Shown: positions 1-8,835 of the stretch, piece after piece | Numbering within the stretch: position 1 is the stretch's first letter | How the letters are laid out: every line of letters starts with the position of its first letter | Notes under the pieces: generated by a model | What the model saw: the letters and a program-made list of their open reading frames with translations, nothing else | Databases searched by the model: none | What the model was told of the DNA's origin: nothing | Made by a program: the position numbers and the translations under genes | Assembly: GCA_030434875.1 (NCBI GenBank) | Contig: JAUISW010000001.1 | Location: forward strand, 817,501-881,500 | Source: Lachnospiraceae bacterium C1.1 | GTDB lineage: Bacteria; Bacillota; Clostridia; Lachnospirales; Lachnospiraceae | Direction: 5' to 3' | DNA length: 64,000 nt

Positions 1-2
1 AA

Positions 3-443
3 GCAGTAGTTCAGAGGATTGATTCTGCAGCGTCATATATTTCTTCAAACTGGACTGCGGCAAAGTACCGGTTAAAAAAATCAGAAGGAGTTGTAGCCTG
101 CAGTGCAGAGGGACATGTCTGCCATGTACTGTCCAAGAGGATGAGTACGTTGCCGATGGGATGGTGCAGGTTAGGCGGATCCAAGATGGCTCGCTTGCGT
201 GAGTATTATTATAATGGTGGAGATATGCTGGAACTGGCAAGGTTTCAGAGGAAAGAAATCCCCATGGCTGCAGGAGCCGAAGAAGTAGTTCTTAGTGCAC
301 GGGCAATGCTAAATTCAGAGCGAACTGACAGGAGTAAATCACTGATCGAATATGGCAAATATGCTGAAAGTATCCGCTCAAGTATATCAGTACAAAGCAG
401 TAAAAGACTAAGTTTCCAACTTAATGGCAAATTGAAATTTTGA
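3..443 (+). CDS. ISLre2-type (UPF0236) transposase, C-terminal part
   Basis: The reading frame is open to the left window edge, so only the last 146 codons of a transposase are visible. The stretch SAEGHVCHVLSKRM followed by LPMGWCRLGGSKMARLR and an YYYNGGDMLEL segment matches the C-terminal pattern I know from ISLre2 family transposases (former UPF0236), in which this block follows the catalytic core. The ATG at 141 is internal and not the real start. No catalytic residues can be checked because the N-terminal two thirds lies outside the window. The downstream 850 bp has no gene and probably includes the right end of the insertion sequence. Confidence 0.75.
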   Translation, partial: AVVQRIDSAASYISSNWTAAKYRLKKSEGVVACSAEGHVCHVLSKRMSTLPMGWCRLGGSKMARLREYYYNGGDMLELARFQRKEIPMAAGAEEVVLSARAMLNSERTDRSKSLIEYGKYAESIRSSISVQSSKRLSFQLNGKLKF

Positions 444-587
444 TAGTGATAGTTTGAGCTATTTGAGCCAGGGATGATCGTCACGTATCAGCAAAATATA
501 GTGCCAGGTGAGGTATGAAAACATGATCCATGGAAAAGTCTCAGATGAACCTTGAAATGAAAAACTGAAGATGTAGGTTTAACATTG

Positions 588-668
588 CAGAGCCACTTTT
601 CGCCCACCCCGTTTACTTTTGATGGTAAGCGAAATGCAACTGCCCCACCCCAGCTCAAAGTGGCTCTG
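588..668. repeat. 12-bp inverted repeat downstream of the ISLre2 transposase
   Basis: CAGAGCCACTTT (588-599) is repeated in inverted form as AAAGTGGCTCTG (657-668), enclosing a C-rich 57-nt loop. It lies 145 bp past the transposase stop. It could be a hairpin or part of the insertion-sequence end. No target duplication could be assigned because the other end is outside the window. Confidence 0.5.
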
Positions 669-859
669 TGGATGTGACAGCACTTGTACTGTATATGTCG
701 TTGCCGAATTTCCTAAGGCTTAAGACAGCTTCATGGAATTTTTATCTATTTTGACTTCCTTAAAATCAAGGTTTTAGAACTAAAGACATGCGGTAAAGGT
801 TACATTACCCTTCAAAACTGCGAGGGCTTATTTATTGAACCCTGAAATAGAAAAAGCCA

Positions 860-1056
860 GGGGAAAGGTGGAACGTATCCAAAAGAAACATCATTTGAAC
901 CCGCCCGGCGAAATCAGCTTTTTACGCAGACTTGTGCCACAGGCGAAGAGCTCTTAGTCTTGAACGAATCGCCTGTGGCACTATGTCGGAGTTAAAGCGG
1001 AGTTCGACGGAAAGTCGGGTTCTTGTGTTTCGTTGGATACGTTCCGACCTTTCCCC
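860..1056. repeat. 197-bp nested palindrome, unknown element
   Basis: The outer arms GGGGAAAGGTGGAACGTATC (860-879) and the complementary segment ending at 1056 pair almost perfectly over about 23 bp. Inside, GAACCCG (897-903) pairs with CGGGTTC (1016-1022), and GTGCCACAGGCGA (934-946) pairs perfectly with TCGCCTGTGGCAC (969-981). The tip contains AGAGCTCT. There is no open reading frame. The shape fits a miniature inverted-repeat element or a structured RNA; the sequence alone does not decide. The rest of 444-1230 shows nothing else I can name. Confidence 0.6.
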
Positions 1057-1208
1057 GTCAAATTTAAAATATTTGTCATAAAGGGCTTTTTAAAACAAGA
1101 AAAACATGATACAATCTATATGCATCTAATATCATATCTGAGTGCATAAGGATTTTCTATTTTCAAATTTCCGAGTACAAATTTACGCTGCCTGCCATAA
1201 CCATATGT

Positions 1209-1237
1209 TTGGCATAAAGAGGCTTTTATGATATAAT
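1209..1237 (+). promoter_or_regulatory. sigma-A-type promoter of priA
   Basis: TTGGCA (1209-1214) and TATAAT (1232-1237) are separated by exactly 17 bp and lie about 50 bp upstream of the priA start codon. The -10 is a perfect consensus and the -35 has one mismatch to TTGACA. It is the likely head promoter of the priA-def-fmt cluster. Confidence 0.7.
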
Positions 1238-1290
1238 TAACTTTTGCAAAAGATGATTATTTCTTTTAAATAAATCTGGAAGGATGATAA

Positions 1291-3510
1291 ATGCGCAATC
1301 TTTATGCAGACGTGATAGTTGAAATTTCACATGAAAAGCTTGACAGAAGCTTCCAGTATGCTGTACCTGAAGCGATAAGAGAGCGTATAAATATTGGTTC
1401 GCGAGTACTTATTCCTTTTGGAAGAGGTGGAAAGATCATTAAGGGATATGTGGTATCCCTGTCAGATAAGCCAGTCATTGAGGCATCAAGAATAAAAGAG
1501 ATCATTGAATTGATCTCTAAGGATGAGAACAGCAGTCCTGAGGAAGAACTTGTTTCGCTGGCTGTATGGATGAAACGTCATTATGGCGGTACTTTGATAC
1601 AGTCATTAAAGGTTGTTTTGCCAGTCAGGAGTGAAATAAAAGAAAAAACCAGACGGATCATTAAATTAAACCTCTCAGCAGAAGAAACAGCACGAGTTAT
1701 AACTGAATGTGCAGCAAAACATCAGAAGGCAAGAGTCAGACTTCTGTCTGCCTTAGCAGATTGTAGGGAGATTGACTATTCACTTTTGAGAGACAGACTT
1801 AACATCAACCTTAACGTTGTAAGAGGTCTTGCAGACAAGGGCATGATCAGTGTTGATGAAGTGCAGGAATATAGGCGTCCTTCTATTACAGACGAAATTT
1901 CAGAGAGAAAAATTAGATTAAGTTCAGAACAAGAGGATATAGTAGATTCATTCGCAGCAGATTTTGACATGGGGATAAGAACACCTGCGTTGATACATGG
2001 TGTCACAGGCTCCGGCAAAACCGAGGTTTATATGGAGATCATAGCCCATGTTATAGAACGTGGCGGACAGGCTATAATGCTCATACCTGAAATTGCGTTA
2101 ACTTTTCAGACAGTTATGCGATTTTCAAGACGTTTTGGAGACAGGGTAACATATCTTCATTCGAGATTATCGCAGGGAGAACGCTATGATCAGATTCTCA
2201 GGGCGCAGAGAGGCGATGTGGATATAGTTATAGGTCCAAGATCTGCGCTGTTCACACCATTTCCAAATCTTCAGGTGATAATAATAGATGAAGAGCATGA
2301 AACAAGCTATAAGGCTGAAACGGTACCTAAATATCACACTGTTGAAACAGCGGCGGAAAGAGCAAGACTTGCCGGAGCGGCGTTGGTTATGGGCTCCGCG
2401 ACTCCTTCGGTTGATTCTTATATGCATGCAAAACGTGGAGAATATAAGCTTTATGAGCTGAAGGAAAGGATAAATGACAGCAGGCTTCCGGAGGTTCATA
2501 TAGTCGATCTGAGGGATGAACTTAGAAAAGGTAATAAATCCGTTTTTTCGGAAAAACTTAAAGATCTGATAGATGACAGGCTTAAGCAAAAAGAGCAGAT
2601 AATGCTTTTTATCAATCGAAGAGGAATGGCAGGCTTTGTAAGCTGCAGAAAATGCGGTTATGTAATTAAATGTCCTCATTGCGATGTTTCCTTAAGCCTT
2701 CACAGAAATAAAAAACTTATATGTCATTATTGTGGCTATGAAGAAGATTTTAAGCAAATATGTCCGGAATGCGGTTCTAAATATATAGGCACTATGAAAG
2801 CCGGTACAGAGCAGATCGAGGAGCTTACCAGAAAGACTTTTCCTTCGGCGAGAGTACTTAGAATGGATGCCGATACTACAAAAAATAAAGACGATTATCA
2901 GAAGATATTGTCATCATTCGCAGAAGGTGATGCAGACATTCTGGTAGGAACTCAGATGATAGTGAAAGGACATGATTTTTCAAATGTTACGTTGGTCGGT
3001 ATCCTGGCTGCAGATCTTTCACTTCATCAAAATGATTACCGCTCGGCGGAAAGGACGTTTGCACTTTTGACGCAGGCTGCCGGAAGAGCCGGAAGAGCTG
3101 AGAAAAAAGGCGAAGTCGTTATACAGACTTATTCACCCGATAATTATGCAGTTAAAGCGGCAGCAAAACAGGATTATATAAAATTCTATGAAGAAGAATC
3201 CAGCTATAGACGGCTTTGTAATTATCCTCCGGTAGGACATATCTTAAAGATATTAATAGAGGATCCATCAGAGGATGAGGCAAAAGTTATGGCAGAAACA
3301 CTTTTCAATATTGCTGACAGCAGATCTGTGGGGAATGTCATAGGACCTGCACCTGATGCTATATCCAGAATAAAGGATATATACAGATATGCAGTATATG
3401 TAAAAGATGAAGATTATGAAAAGCTGGTATTGGTAAAAGATGCCTGCGAGGAATGGCGACATCTTCACAATATCGGCAGATCAATGGTACAGTTTGATTT
3501 TGATGCATAA
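1291..3510 (+). CDS. priA: primosomal protein N' (replication restart helicase PriA)
   Basis: PriA is the superfamily-2 DNA helicase that recognises stalled forks and reloads the replicative helicase. The 739-residue length is normal. The N-terminal DNA-binding part opens with ADVIVEISHEKLDRSFQY, the Walker A motif GVTGSGKT sits near residue 237, the Walker B box DEEH near 333, and eight zinc-binding cysteines lie between about 452 and 494 in CxxC pairs. GSATPS and QAAGRAGR are helicase motifs III and VI. The ATG is preceded by GGAAGG at good spacing and by a consensus promoter. It heads a translation-linked gene cluster, as in many clostridia. Confidence 0.97.
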   Translation: MRNLYADVIVEISHEKLDRSFQYAVPEAIRERINIGSRVLIPFGRGGKIIKGYVVSLSDKPVIEASRIKEIIELISKDENSSPEEELVSLAVWMKRHYGGTLIQSLKVVLPVRSEIKEKTRRIIKLNLSAEETARVITECAAKHQKARVRLLSALADCREIDYSLLRDRLNINLNVVRGLADKGMISVDEVQEYRRPSITDEISERKIRLSSEQEDIVDSFAADFDMGIRTPALIHGVTGSGKTEVYMEIIAHVIERGGQAIMLIPEIALTFQTVMRFSRRFGDRVTYLHSRLSQGERYDQILRAQRGDVDIVIGPRSALFTPFPNLQVIIIDEEHETSYKAETVPKYHTVETAAERARLAGAALVMGSATPSVDSYMHAKRGEYKLYELKERINDSRLPEVHIVDLRDELRKGNKSVFSEKLKDLIDDRLKQKEQIMLFINRRGMAGFVSCRKCGYVIKCPHCDVSLSLHRNKKLICHYCGYEEDFKQICPECGSKYIGTMKAGTEQIEELTRKTFPSARVLRMDADTTKNKDDYQKILSSFAEGDADILVGTQMIVKGHDFSNVTLVGILAADLSLHQNDYRSAERTFALLTQAAGRAGRAEKKGEVVIQTYSPDNYAVKAAAKQDYIKFYEEESSYRRLCNYPPVGHILKILIEDPSEDEAKVMAETLFNIADSRSVGNVIGPAPDAISRIKDIYRYAVYVKDEDYEKLVLVKDACEEWRHLHNIGRSMVQFDFDA

Positions 3511-3561
3511 TGGGTCTTTTTCTAAAAATTAAGAAGGATCATATGAAAGAAAGGAATAAAA

Positions 3562-4047
3562 ATGGCAATACGTGAAGTCAGAGAACTTGGTGATGAAATT
3601 CTTACAAAGAAAAGTAAAGAAGTTAAGGAAATGACTCCTAGGATCAGTGAACTTATTGATGACATGATAGATACTATGTATGAGTCGAATGGAGTCGGAC
3701 TTGCAGCAGTGCAGGTTGGCGTTTTGAAACGTATAGTTGTTATGGATACTACAGGAGAGGATCTTATCGTTATGATAAATCCTAAGATCGTCGAGACTTC
3801 AGGTGAGCAGACAGGTCAGGAAGGCTGCCTTTCAGTTCCCGGTAAAGCCGGACAGGTTACCAGACCGAATTATGCAAAGGTTGTATACCTCGACAGGGAT
3901 ATGAAGCCTTGTGAACTTGAAGGAACAGAACTACTCGCAAGATGCATCTGCCATGAATGTGATCATCTTGATGGAAAAATGTATGTTGATCTTGTAGAAG
4001 GTGATCTCATCGATGTTCGTTATGATGAAGAGGAAGAAGAGGATTAA
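3562..4047 (+). CDS. def: peptide deformylase
   Basis: Removes the formyl group from the N-terminal methionine of new proteins. All three signature blocks are visible: GVGLAAVQVG at residue 44, EGCLS at 87 (Cys89 a metal ligand) and HECDH at 131 (two His ligands and the catalytic Glu132). The 161-residue length fits the family. The C-terminus is a short acidic tail, DEEEEED. The gene lies between priA and fmt, seven bases upstream of fmt, so deformylase and formyltransferase are presumably cotranscribed. RBS GAAAGGAA precedes the ATG. Confidence 0.97.
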   Translation: MAIREVRELGDEILTKKSKEVKEMTPRISELIDDMIDTMYESNGVGLAAVQVGVLKRIVVMDTTGEDLIVMINPKIVETSGEQTGQEGCLSVPGKAGQVTRPNYAKVVYLDRDMKPCELEGTELLARCICHECDHLDGKMYVDLVEGDLIDVRYDEEEEED

Positions 4048-4053
4048 TTAAGC

Positions 4054-4980
4054 TTGAGAGTAATATTTATGGGAACCCCCGATTTTTCGGTGGGAGTATT
4101 AAAAGCCTTACATGAAGCCGGAGAGGAGATAGTTCTCTGTGTTACACAGCCTGACAGGGAAAAAGGCCGTGGAAAAGGCGTCTCCATGACACCGGTAAAA
4201 GAATATGCGTTAGAAATAGGAGCAGAAGTTTTTCAGCCGGAAAAAATCCGCGCCGAGGAAGCTGTAGCAAAGCTTCGTGAATATAATGCGGATATAGCTG
4301 TAGTTGCGGCATTTGGACAGATTTTATCAAAGGAAATCCTTGACATGCCAAAGTACGGCTCCATAAATGTACATGCTTCGCTGCTGCCTTATTACAGAGG
4401 CGCCGCACCTATTCAGCGCTGCATTATAAATGGCGATGAAAAGACTGGTGTCACAATAATGCAGATGGATGAGGGGCTTGATACAGGTGATATGATCATG
4501 AAGAGAGAAATCCCGATCTCATCTGATGAAACGGGTGGAAGCCTCTTTGATAAATTGATGGAGGTCGGCTCTTCTCTTTGCGTTGAGGCGCTCAGGGCAA
4601 TAGAGGACGGAACAGCCGTAAGAACTCCCCAGCCTGAAGGCGAATTTGAATACGCTAAAATGCTTAAAAAGTCTGAGGGTCTTATTGATTTTAATAAAAA
4701 GGCTGTAGAAATAGAAAGACTGGTGAGGGCTTTGAATCCATGGCCAAGTGCTTATACACATCTGTCCGGTAAGATGCTTAAAATCTGGAAGGCAGAGGTT
4801 ACTGATGAAAAATCCGGAGATTGCGGAGAGATAACAGCAATTTCAGCGGACAGTTTTACTGTAGCATGTGGCGAGGGAAGCCTTATTGTAAAAGAAATTC
4901 AGCTTGAAGGGAAGAGAAGAATGACGGTACATGATTTCCTTCTCGGACAGAAATTGGAGACTGGAAGCAGCCTTGGCTGA
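4054..4980 (+). CDS. fmt: methionyl-tRNA formyltransferase
   Basis: Transfers a formyl group from 10-formyl-THF to initiator Met-tRNA. The protein of 308 residues starts MRVIFMGTPDF if the TTG at 4054 is used, and this matches the family N-terminus exactly, so a TTG start is the best choice. NVHASLLPYYRGAAPI (around residue 105) carries the catalytic Asn and His, and the Asp in the DEGLDTGDM segment completes the site. A C-terminal Fmt domain follows residue 200. It follows def after six bases, with the purine-rich end of def acting as ribosome site. Confidence 0.96.
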   Translation: MRVIFMGTPDFSVGVLKALHEAGEEIVLCVTQPDREKGRGKGVSMTPVKEYALEIGAEVFQPEKIRAEEAVAKLREYNADIAVVAAFGQILSKEILDMPKYGSINVHASLLPYYRGAAPIQRCIINGDEKTGVTIMQMDEGLDTGDMIMKREIPISSDETGGSLFDKLMEVGSSLCVEALRAIEDGTAVRTPQPEGEFEYAKMLKKSEGLIDFNKKAVEIERLVRALNPWPSAYTHLSGKMLKIWKAEVTDEKSGDCGEITAISADSFTVACGEGSLIVKEIQLEGKRRMTVHDFLLGQKLETGSSLG

Positions 4981-5015
4981 ATTATGTGTAAGTTGGATAG
5001 AAAGTGAGGTTTTAT

Positions 5016-5726
5016 ATGCATTATTATTATCCTTTTTACTATGACAGCACATATATCCTGATAGTTATCGGATTTATTATTTCAATGGCAGCATCAGCCC
5101 ATGTAAAAAGCGTTTTTAACAGGTACGCAAGGGTTGGATCTCAGCTCAGATTAACAGGAGCTCAGGTCGCTGAGAGAATGCTTGCAGCAAATGGTGTTGC
5201 AGGAGTAAGGGTTCAGCCTGTAAGGGGAAGTCTTACAGATAATTATAATCCGATGAATAAAACAGTTAATCTTTCGGAAAGTGTTTATGCCTCTACGTCT
5301 ATTGCGGCACTGGGTGTGGCAGCTCATGAGTGCGGACATGCAATGCAGCACAATGTTGGATACATACCGCTTTCACTTCGTTCGGCTATCCTGCCGGTTG
5401 CAAATTTCGGATCAAGACTTGGAATACCGGTATGTATTGTGGGCATGCTTATAGGAGGAGCAGGAAGCACAATAGTGAAGATAGGCATATTACTTTTTGT
5501 GTTTGCTGTGCTTTTCCAGCTTGTTACACTTCCGGTCGAATTTAATGCTTCAAGAAGGGCATTAACATGGTTAGAAGAAGGTGGAATACTTACACCGGAA
5601 GAACTTAAAGGTACAAGAGCTGTTCTTATGGCTGCAGCCATGACTTATGTTGCCGCAGCGTCAGCATCTATTCTGCAGCTTTTGAGACTTGTGCTTATAT
5701 TTGGCGGAGGAAGAAGGCGTGACTAA
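5016..5726 (+). CDS. zinc metallopeptidase, YugP family
   Basis: Integral membrane zinc peptidase of unknown substrate (Zn_peptidase_2 family). The HECGH motif at residues 104-108 is the zinc site. Hydrophobic segments flank it: one at the N-terminus, two in the middle and one near the C-terminus. An upstream GTG at 5004 is in frame, but AAAGTGAGG ends five bases before the ATG at 5016, giving the start MHYYYPFYYD typical of the family (236 residues). It overlaps rsmB by eight bases. The fmt-yugP-rsmB order is common in Lachnospiraceae. Confidence 0.88.
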   Translation: MHYYYPFYYDSTYILIVIGFIISMAASAHVKSVFNRYARVGSQLRLTGAQVAERMLAANGVAGVRVQPVRGSLTDNYNPMNKTVNLSESVYASTSIAALGVAAHECGHAMQHNVGYIPLSLRSAILPVANFGSRLGIPVCIVGMLIGGAGSTIVKIGILLFVFAVLFQLVTLPVEFNASRRALTWLEEGGILTPEELKGTRAVLMAAAMTYVAAASASILQLLRLVLIFGGGRRRD

Positions 5727-7011
5727 GCCTGAAGTTAAAATAAATACACGTGCAATTGTTTTGGAAATTCTGCTGGAAGCAGAAAAAAAAGAACGGATGA
5801 CAGGTATGCTCATTCATGATGTGCTTGAGCAATATGCCTTTCTCTCAGCAAGGAACAGGGCATTTATCAAGAAGCTTGCAGAAGGAACAGTTGAGCGTCA
5901 GATCACACTTGATCACATTATCAATAAATTTTCAAAGGTAAAGACGACGAAAATGAAAAATGTGATCAGATGTGTTTTAAGGATGGGCGTATACCAGCTA
6001 TATTTTATGAGTCATGTGCCTGATTCAGCGGTATGTAATGAAGCCGTAACACTTGTCAGAAAAAAGCATATTAATGGTCTTACGGGATTTGTAAATGGTG
6101 TTTTGAGAAAGATTGCATCTGACAGGATCGATCTGGAAAAAATTGATGATCTTTCTGTCAGATATTCAATGCCGGAATGGATAGTTAAGCGATTTATAAA
6201 AGAAGCCGGCAGAAAAAAAGCATTGGAGATGCTTAAGGCTTCGGTTGGAACACGTCCTGTCTACATCAGAACAAATACTTCCAGGATAAGTCCGGATGAG
6301 CTTAAAAGATTTCTTAATGATGAAGGCGTTAAATGTGAAGAAGTCAATGGTATTGATTATGCATTCAGAATTTCATCATTTGAAAGACTTTACGATCTTA
6401 AAAGCTTTAATGAAGGACTTTTTTCAGTACAGGATATAAGTTCGATGTCGGTTGCAGAGATGCTGAAGATCGAAAAAGATATGAAAATAATGGATATCTG
6501 CGCAGCTCCCGGCGGAAAGACATGTCATGCAGCTGAGATCCTTAATGGAAGCGGATCTGTAGAGGCCAGAGACCTGTCTGAAAGAAAAATCGAAAAAATT
6601 GAAGAGAATATTTCAAGGCTTGCTCTTAAAAATATAAAAACAAGAGTATATGATGCCAGAACTTTTGATGATAAGTCGGAAGGGACTTTTGACAGGATAA
6701 TAGCTGATCTTCCATGCTCCGGACTTGGAGTCATAGGCAGAAAGAATGACCTCAAATACAGGGTAAAGGAAGAGGATATAAAAGAACTTGCTGAATTGCA
6801 GCGAGATATTTTAAGAAATGCCGTCAGATATTTAAGAAATGGCGGAATAATAGTTTTTTCGACCTGTACGATAACGAATGAAGAGGGAAGCGAACAGACT
6901 TCATTTATTGAAAATGAGCTTGGACTGAAAAAATTGGAAGAAAGAAAGTTTTTCCAGACCGAGAACGGGTCGGATGGATTTTACGCGGCTTCATTTATTA
7001 AGGAAGCCTGA
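5719..7011 (+). CDS. rsmB: 16S rRNA m5C967 methyltransferase RsmB
   Basis: SAM-dependent methyltransferase that makes m5C967 in 16S rRNA. An N-terminal NusB-like RNA-binding domain (to about residue 140) is followed by the Rossmann-fold catalytic domain with CAAPGGKT near residue 260, PCSG with Cys333 (motif IV) and STCT with Cys383 (motif VI). Both cysteines of the m5C mechanism are present. I chose the GTG at 5719 (MTKPEVKINTR), six bases after GGAGGAAG; a longer ATG start at 5689 would overlap the previous gene far more. 430 residues. Confidence 0.93.
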   Translation: MTKPEVKINTRAIVLEILLEAEKKERMTGMLIHDVLEQYAFLSARNRAFIKKLAEGTVERQITLDHIINKFSKVKTTKMKNVIRCVLRMGVYQLYFMSHVPDSAVCNEAVTLVRKKHINGLTGFVNGVLRKIASDRIDLEKIDDLSVRYSMPEWIVKRFIKEAGRKKALEMLKASVGTRPVYIRTNTSRISPDELKRFLNDEGVKCEEVNGIDYAFRISSFERLYDLKSFNEGLFSVQDISSMSVAEMLKIEKDMKIMDICAAPGGKTCHAAEILNGSGSVEARDLSERKIEKIEENISRLALKNIKTRVYDARTFDDKSEGTFDRIIADLPCSGLGVIGRKNDLKYRVKEEDIKELAELQRDILRNAVRYLRNGGIIVFSTCTITNEEGSEQTSFIENELGLKKLEERKFFQTENGSDGFYAASFIKEA

Positions 7012-7037
7012 CAAAACGGAGAATTACAAGGTTTTTT

Positions 7038-8084
7038 ATGAAAGAAAATATACGCTCGCTTTCATTGGATGAGCTAAAAGAAAAAATAACAGAATACGGC
7101 GAGAAGGCATTCAGGGCAAAGCAGATTTATGAATGGCTTCATGTAAAACTTGTCAGAAATACTGACGAGATGACAAATATTCCGAAAGCTCTGAAGGAGA
7201 AACTCAACGCTGATTATATAACAGATGGTCTCTCGATTGTTGATGTTCAGGAATCAAAGCTGGATGGGACAAGAAAGTTTCTCTTTGCACTTGCTGACGG
7301 GAACGTCATAGAGAGTGTGTGGATGAAATATAAATCCTGGTATTCAGTATGTATTTCATCGCAGGTTGGATGTGCGATGGGCTGCAGTTTTTGTGCATCA
7401 ACTATTGATGGATGTGTCAGAAGTCTTTCTGCAGGTGAAATGCTGGATGAGATCTATACTATTCAGAAAACAATGGGCGAGAGAGTTTCCAATGTGGTTA
7501 TAATGGGCAGCGGTGAACCTTTGATGAATTATGATAATCTGCTGAAATTCATCGATATGGTTTCAAATAAAGACGGACTCAATATCAGTCAGAGAAATAT
7601 TACGGTTTCAACCTGTGGAATTGTTCCGCAGATGAAAAGACTGGCTGATCAGAAAAAGGAAATAAACCTTGCAATTTCTCTTCATGCACCTAATAATGAA
7701 AAACGTCGTGCATTGATGCCGATAGCAAAAAAATATTCTATAGAAGAATTGCTGGATGCCTGCAGATACTATTTCGATAAAACAGGTCGCAGGCTGACTT
7801 TCGAATATTCACTGGTTTCGGGTAAAAATGACAGTGATGAAGATGCACAAGAGCTTGCAGCTATTTTAAGAGGATTGAACGCGCATGTAAATCTGATTCC
7901 GGTAAATCCGATAAAAGAGCGTGATTACAAGCGTCCTGATATGAAATTCGTGAATCGATTTAAAAACAAACTTGAAAAATCAGGAATAAATGTTACTATT
8001 AGAAGGGAAATGGGCGCGGATATAGATGGTGCCTGTGGACAACTTCGAAGAAAATACGTTATGGAGGAGAAAACCGGATGCTGA
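7038..8084 (+). CDS. rlmN: 23S rRNA m2A2503 / tRNA m2A37 methyltransferase RlmN
   Basis: Radical-SAM methyltransferase acting on A2503 of 23S rRNA and A37 of some tRNAs. The 4Fe-4S cluster motif CAMGCSFC occupies residues 112-119. MGSGEPLMNYDN is the glycine-rich SAM motif, and CGQLR near the C-terminus holds the mechanistic cysteine. The 348-residue length is standard. It could in principle be Cfr, but context in a housekeeping cluster favours RlmN. Its end overlaps the phosphatase gene by seven bases. Confidence 0.95.
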   Translation: MKENIRSLSLDELKEKITEYGEKAFRAKQIYEWLHVKLVRNTDEMTNIPKALKEKLNADYITDGLSIVDVQESKLDGTRKFLFALADGNVIESVWMKYKSWYSVCISSQVGCAMGCSFCASTIDGCVRSLSAGEMLDEIYTIQKTMGERVSNVVIMGSGEPLMNYDNLLKFIDMVSNKDGLNISQRNITVSTCGIVPQMKRLADQKKEINLAISLHAPNNEKRRALMPIAKKYSIEELLDACRYYFDKTGRRLTFEYSLVSGKNDSDEDAQELAAILRGLNAHVNLIPVNPIKERDYKRPDMKFVNRFKNKLEKSGINVTIRREMGADIDGACGQLRRKYVMEEKTGC

Positions 8085-8806
8085 AGACCTTTTCCGCTAC
8101 TGATGTGGGAAGAAAACGAGAACTGAATCAGGACTATATTTTTTCATCTGAAACACCGGTTGGAAATCTTCCAAATCTTTTTATAGTTGCGGACGGTATG
8201 GGCGGTCATAACGCCGGTGATTTTGCTTCATCTTTTACAACGGACTGCATAGTTCGTGAAATAATAAGTTCGGATATGGAGAATCCGATCAAAATTATAA
8301 GAAATGCTATAGAGAAGGCAAATCTTGCCCTTATGGAAAAGGCCAGTGAAGATCCGGATAAAAGCGGCATGGGTACGACAGTTGTTGTAGCAACTATTGT
8401 AGATGACTGTCTTTATGTGGCAAATGTTGGTGATAGCAGGCTTTATCTTGTAAGTGATGACATAGTACAGATAACACGTGATCATTCGCTTGTAGAAGAG
8501 ATGGTTTTAAAGGGAGAGCTGGATCGCAATGAGGCCAGAAATCATCCCGATAAAAATATAATCACACGCGCGGTCGGTGCAACCGCTGATATCAAAGTAG
8601 ATTTCTTTGATATGAAGCTTAGAGAAGGGGACGAGATCCTTATGTGCACAGACGGTCTTTCAAATATGGTTGAGGACCGGGATATTTTGAACATAATGGA
8701 GCGCGAAAGTGATGTTGCCGGACAGGCAAGATCACTGATAGATGCAGCAAACAATAACGGGGGAAAAGATAATATCGCTGTTATTGTTGTCAAACCATTT
8801 TCATGA
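8078..8806 (+). CDS. prpC: PP2C-type Ser/Thr phosphatase (PrpC/Stp)
   Basis: Metal-dependent protein phosphatase that reverses phosphorylation by the adjacent PASTA kinase. Family motifs run in order: VADGMGGH (metal-binding Asp), GMGTTVV, GDSRLY, ITRDHS, CTDGLSNMV and DNIAVIVV. Length 242 residues, with no membrane segment, so cytoplasmic. The ATG follows GGAGG and overlaps the end of rlmN. The prpC-prkC-rsgA order is conserved across Firmicutes and supports the pairing. Confidence 0.95.
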   Translation: MLKTFSATDVGRKRELNQDYIFSSETPVGNLPNLFIVADGMGGHNAGDFASSFTTDCIVREIISSDMENPIKIIRNAIEKANLALMEKASEDPDKSGMGTTVVVATIVDDCLYVANVGDSRLYLVSDDIVQITRDHSLVEEMVLKGELDRNEARNHPDKNIITRAVGATADIKVDFFDMKLREGDEILMCTDGLSNMVEDRDILNIMERESDVAGQARSLIDAANNNGGKDNIAVIVVKPFS

Positions 8807-8835
8807 AGAAATCTATTGAGGAGCTTAAATTTTAA

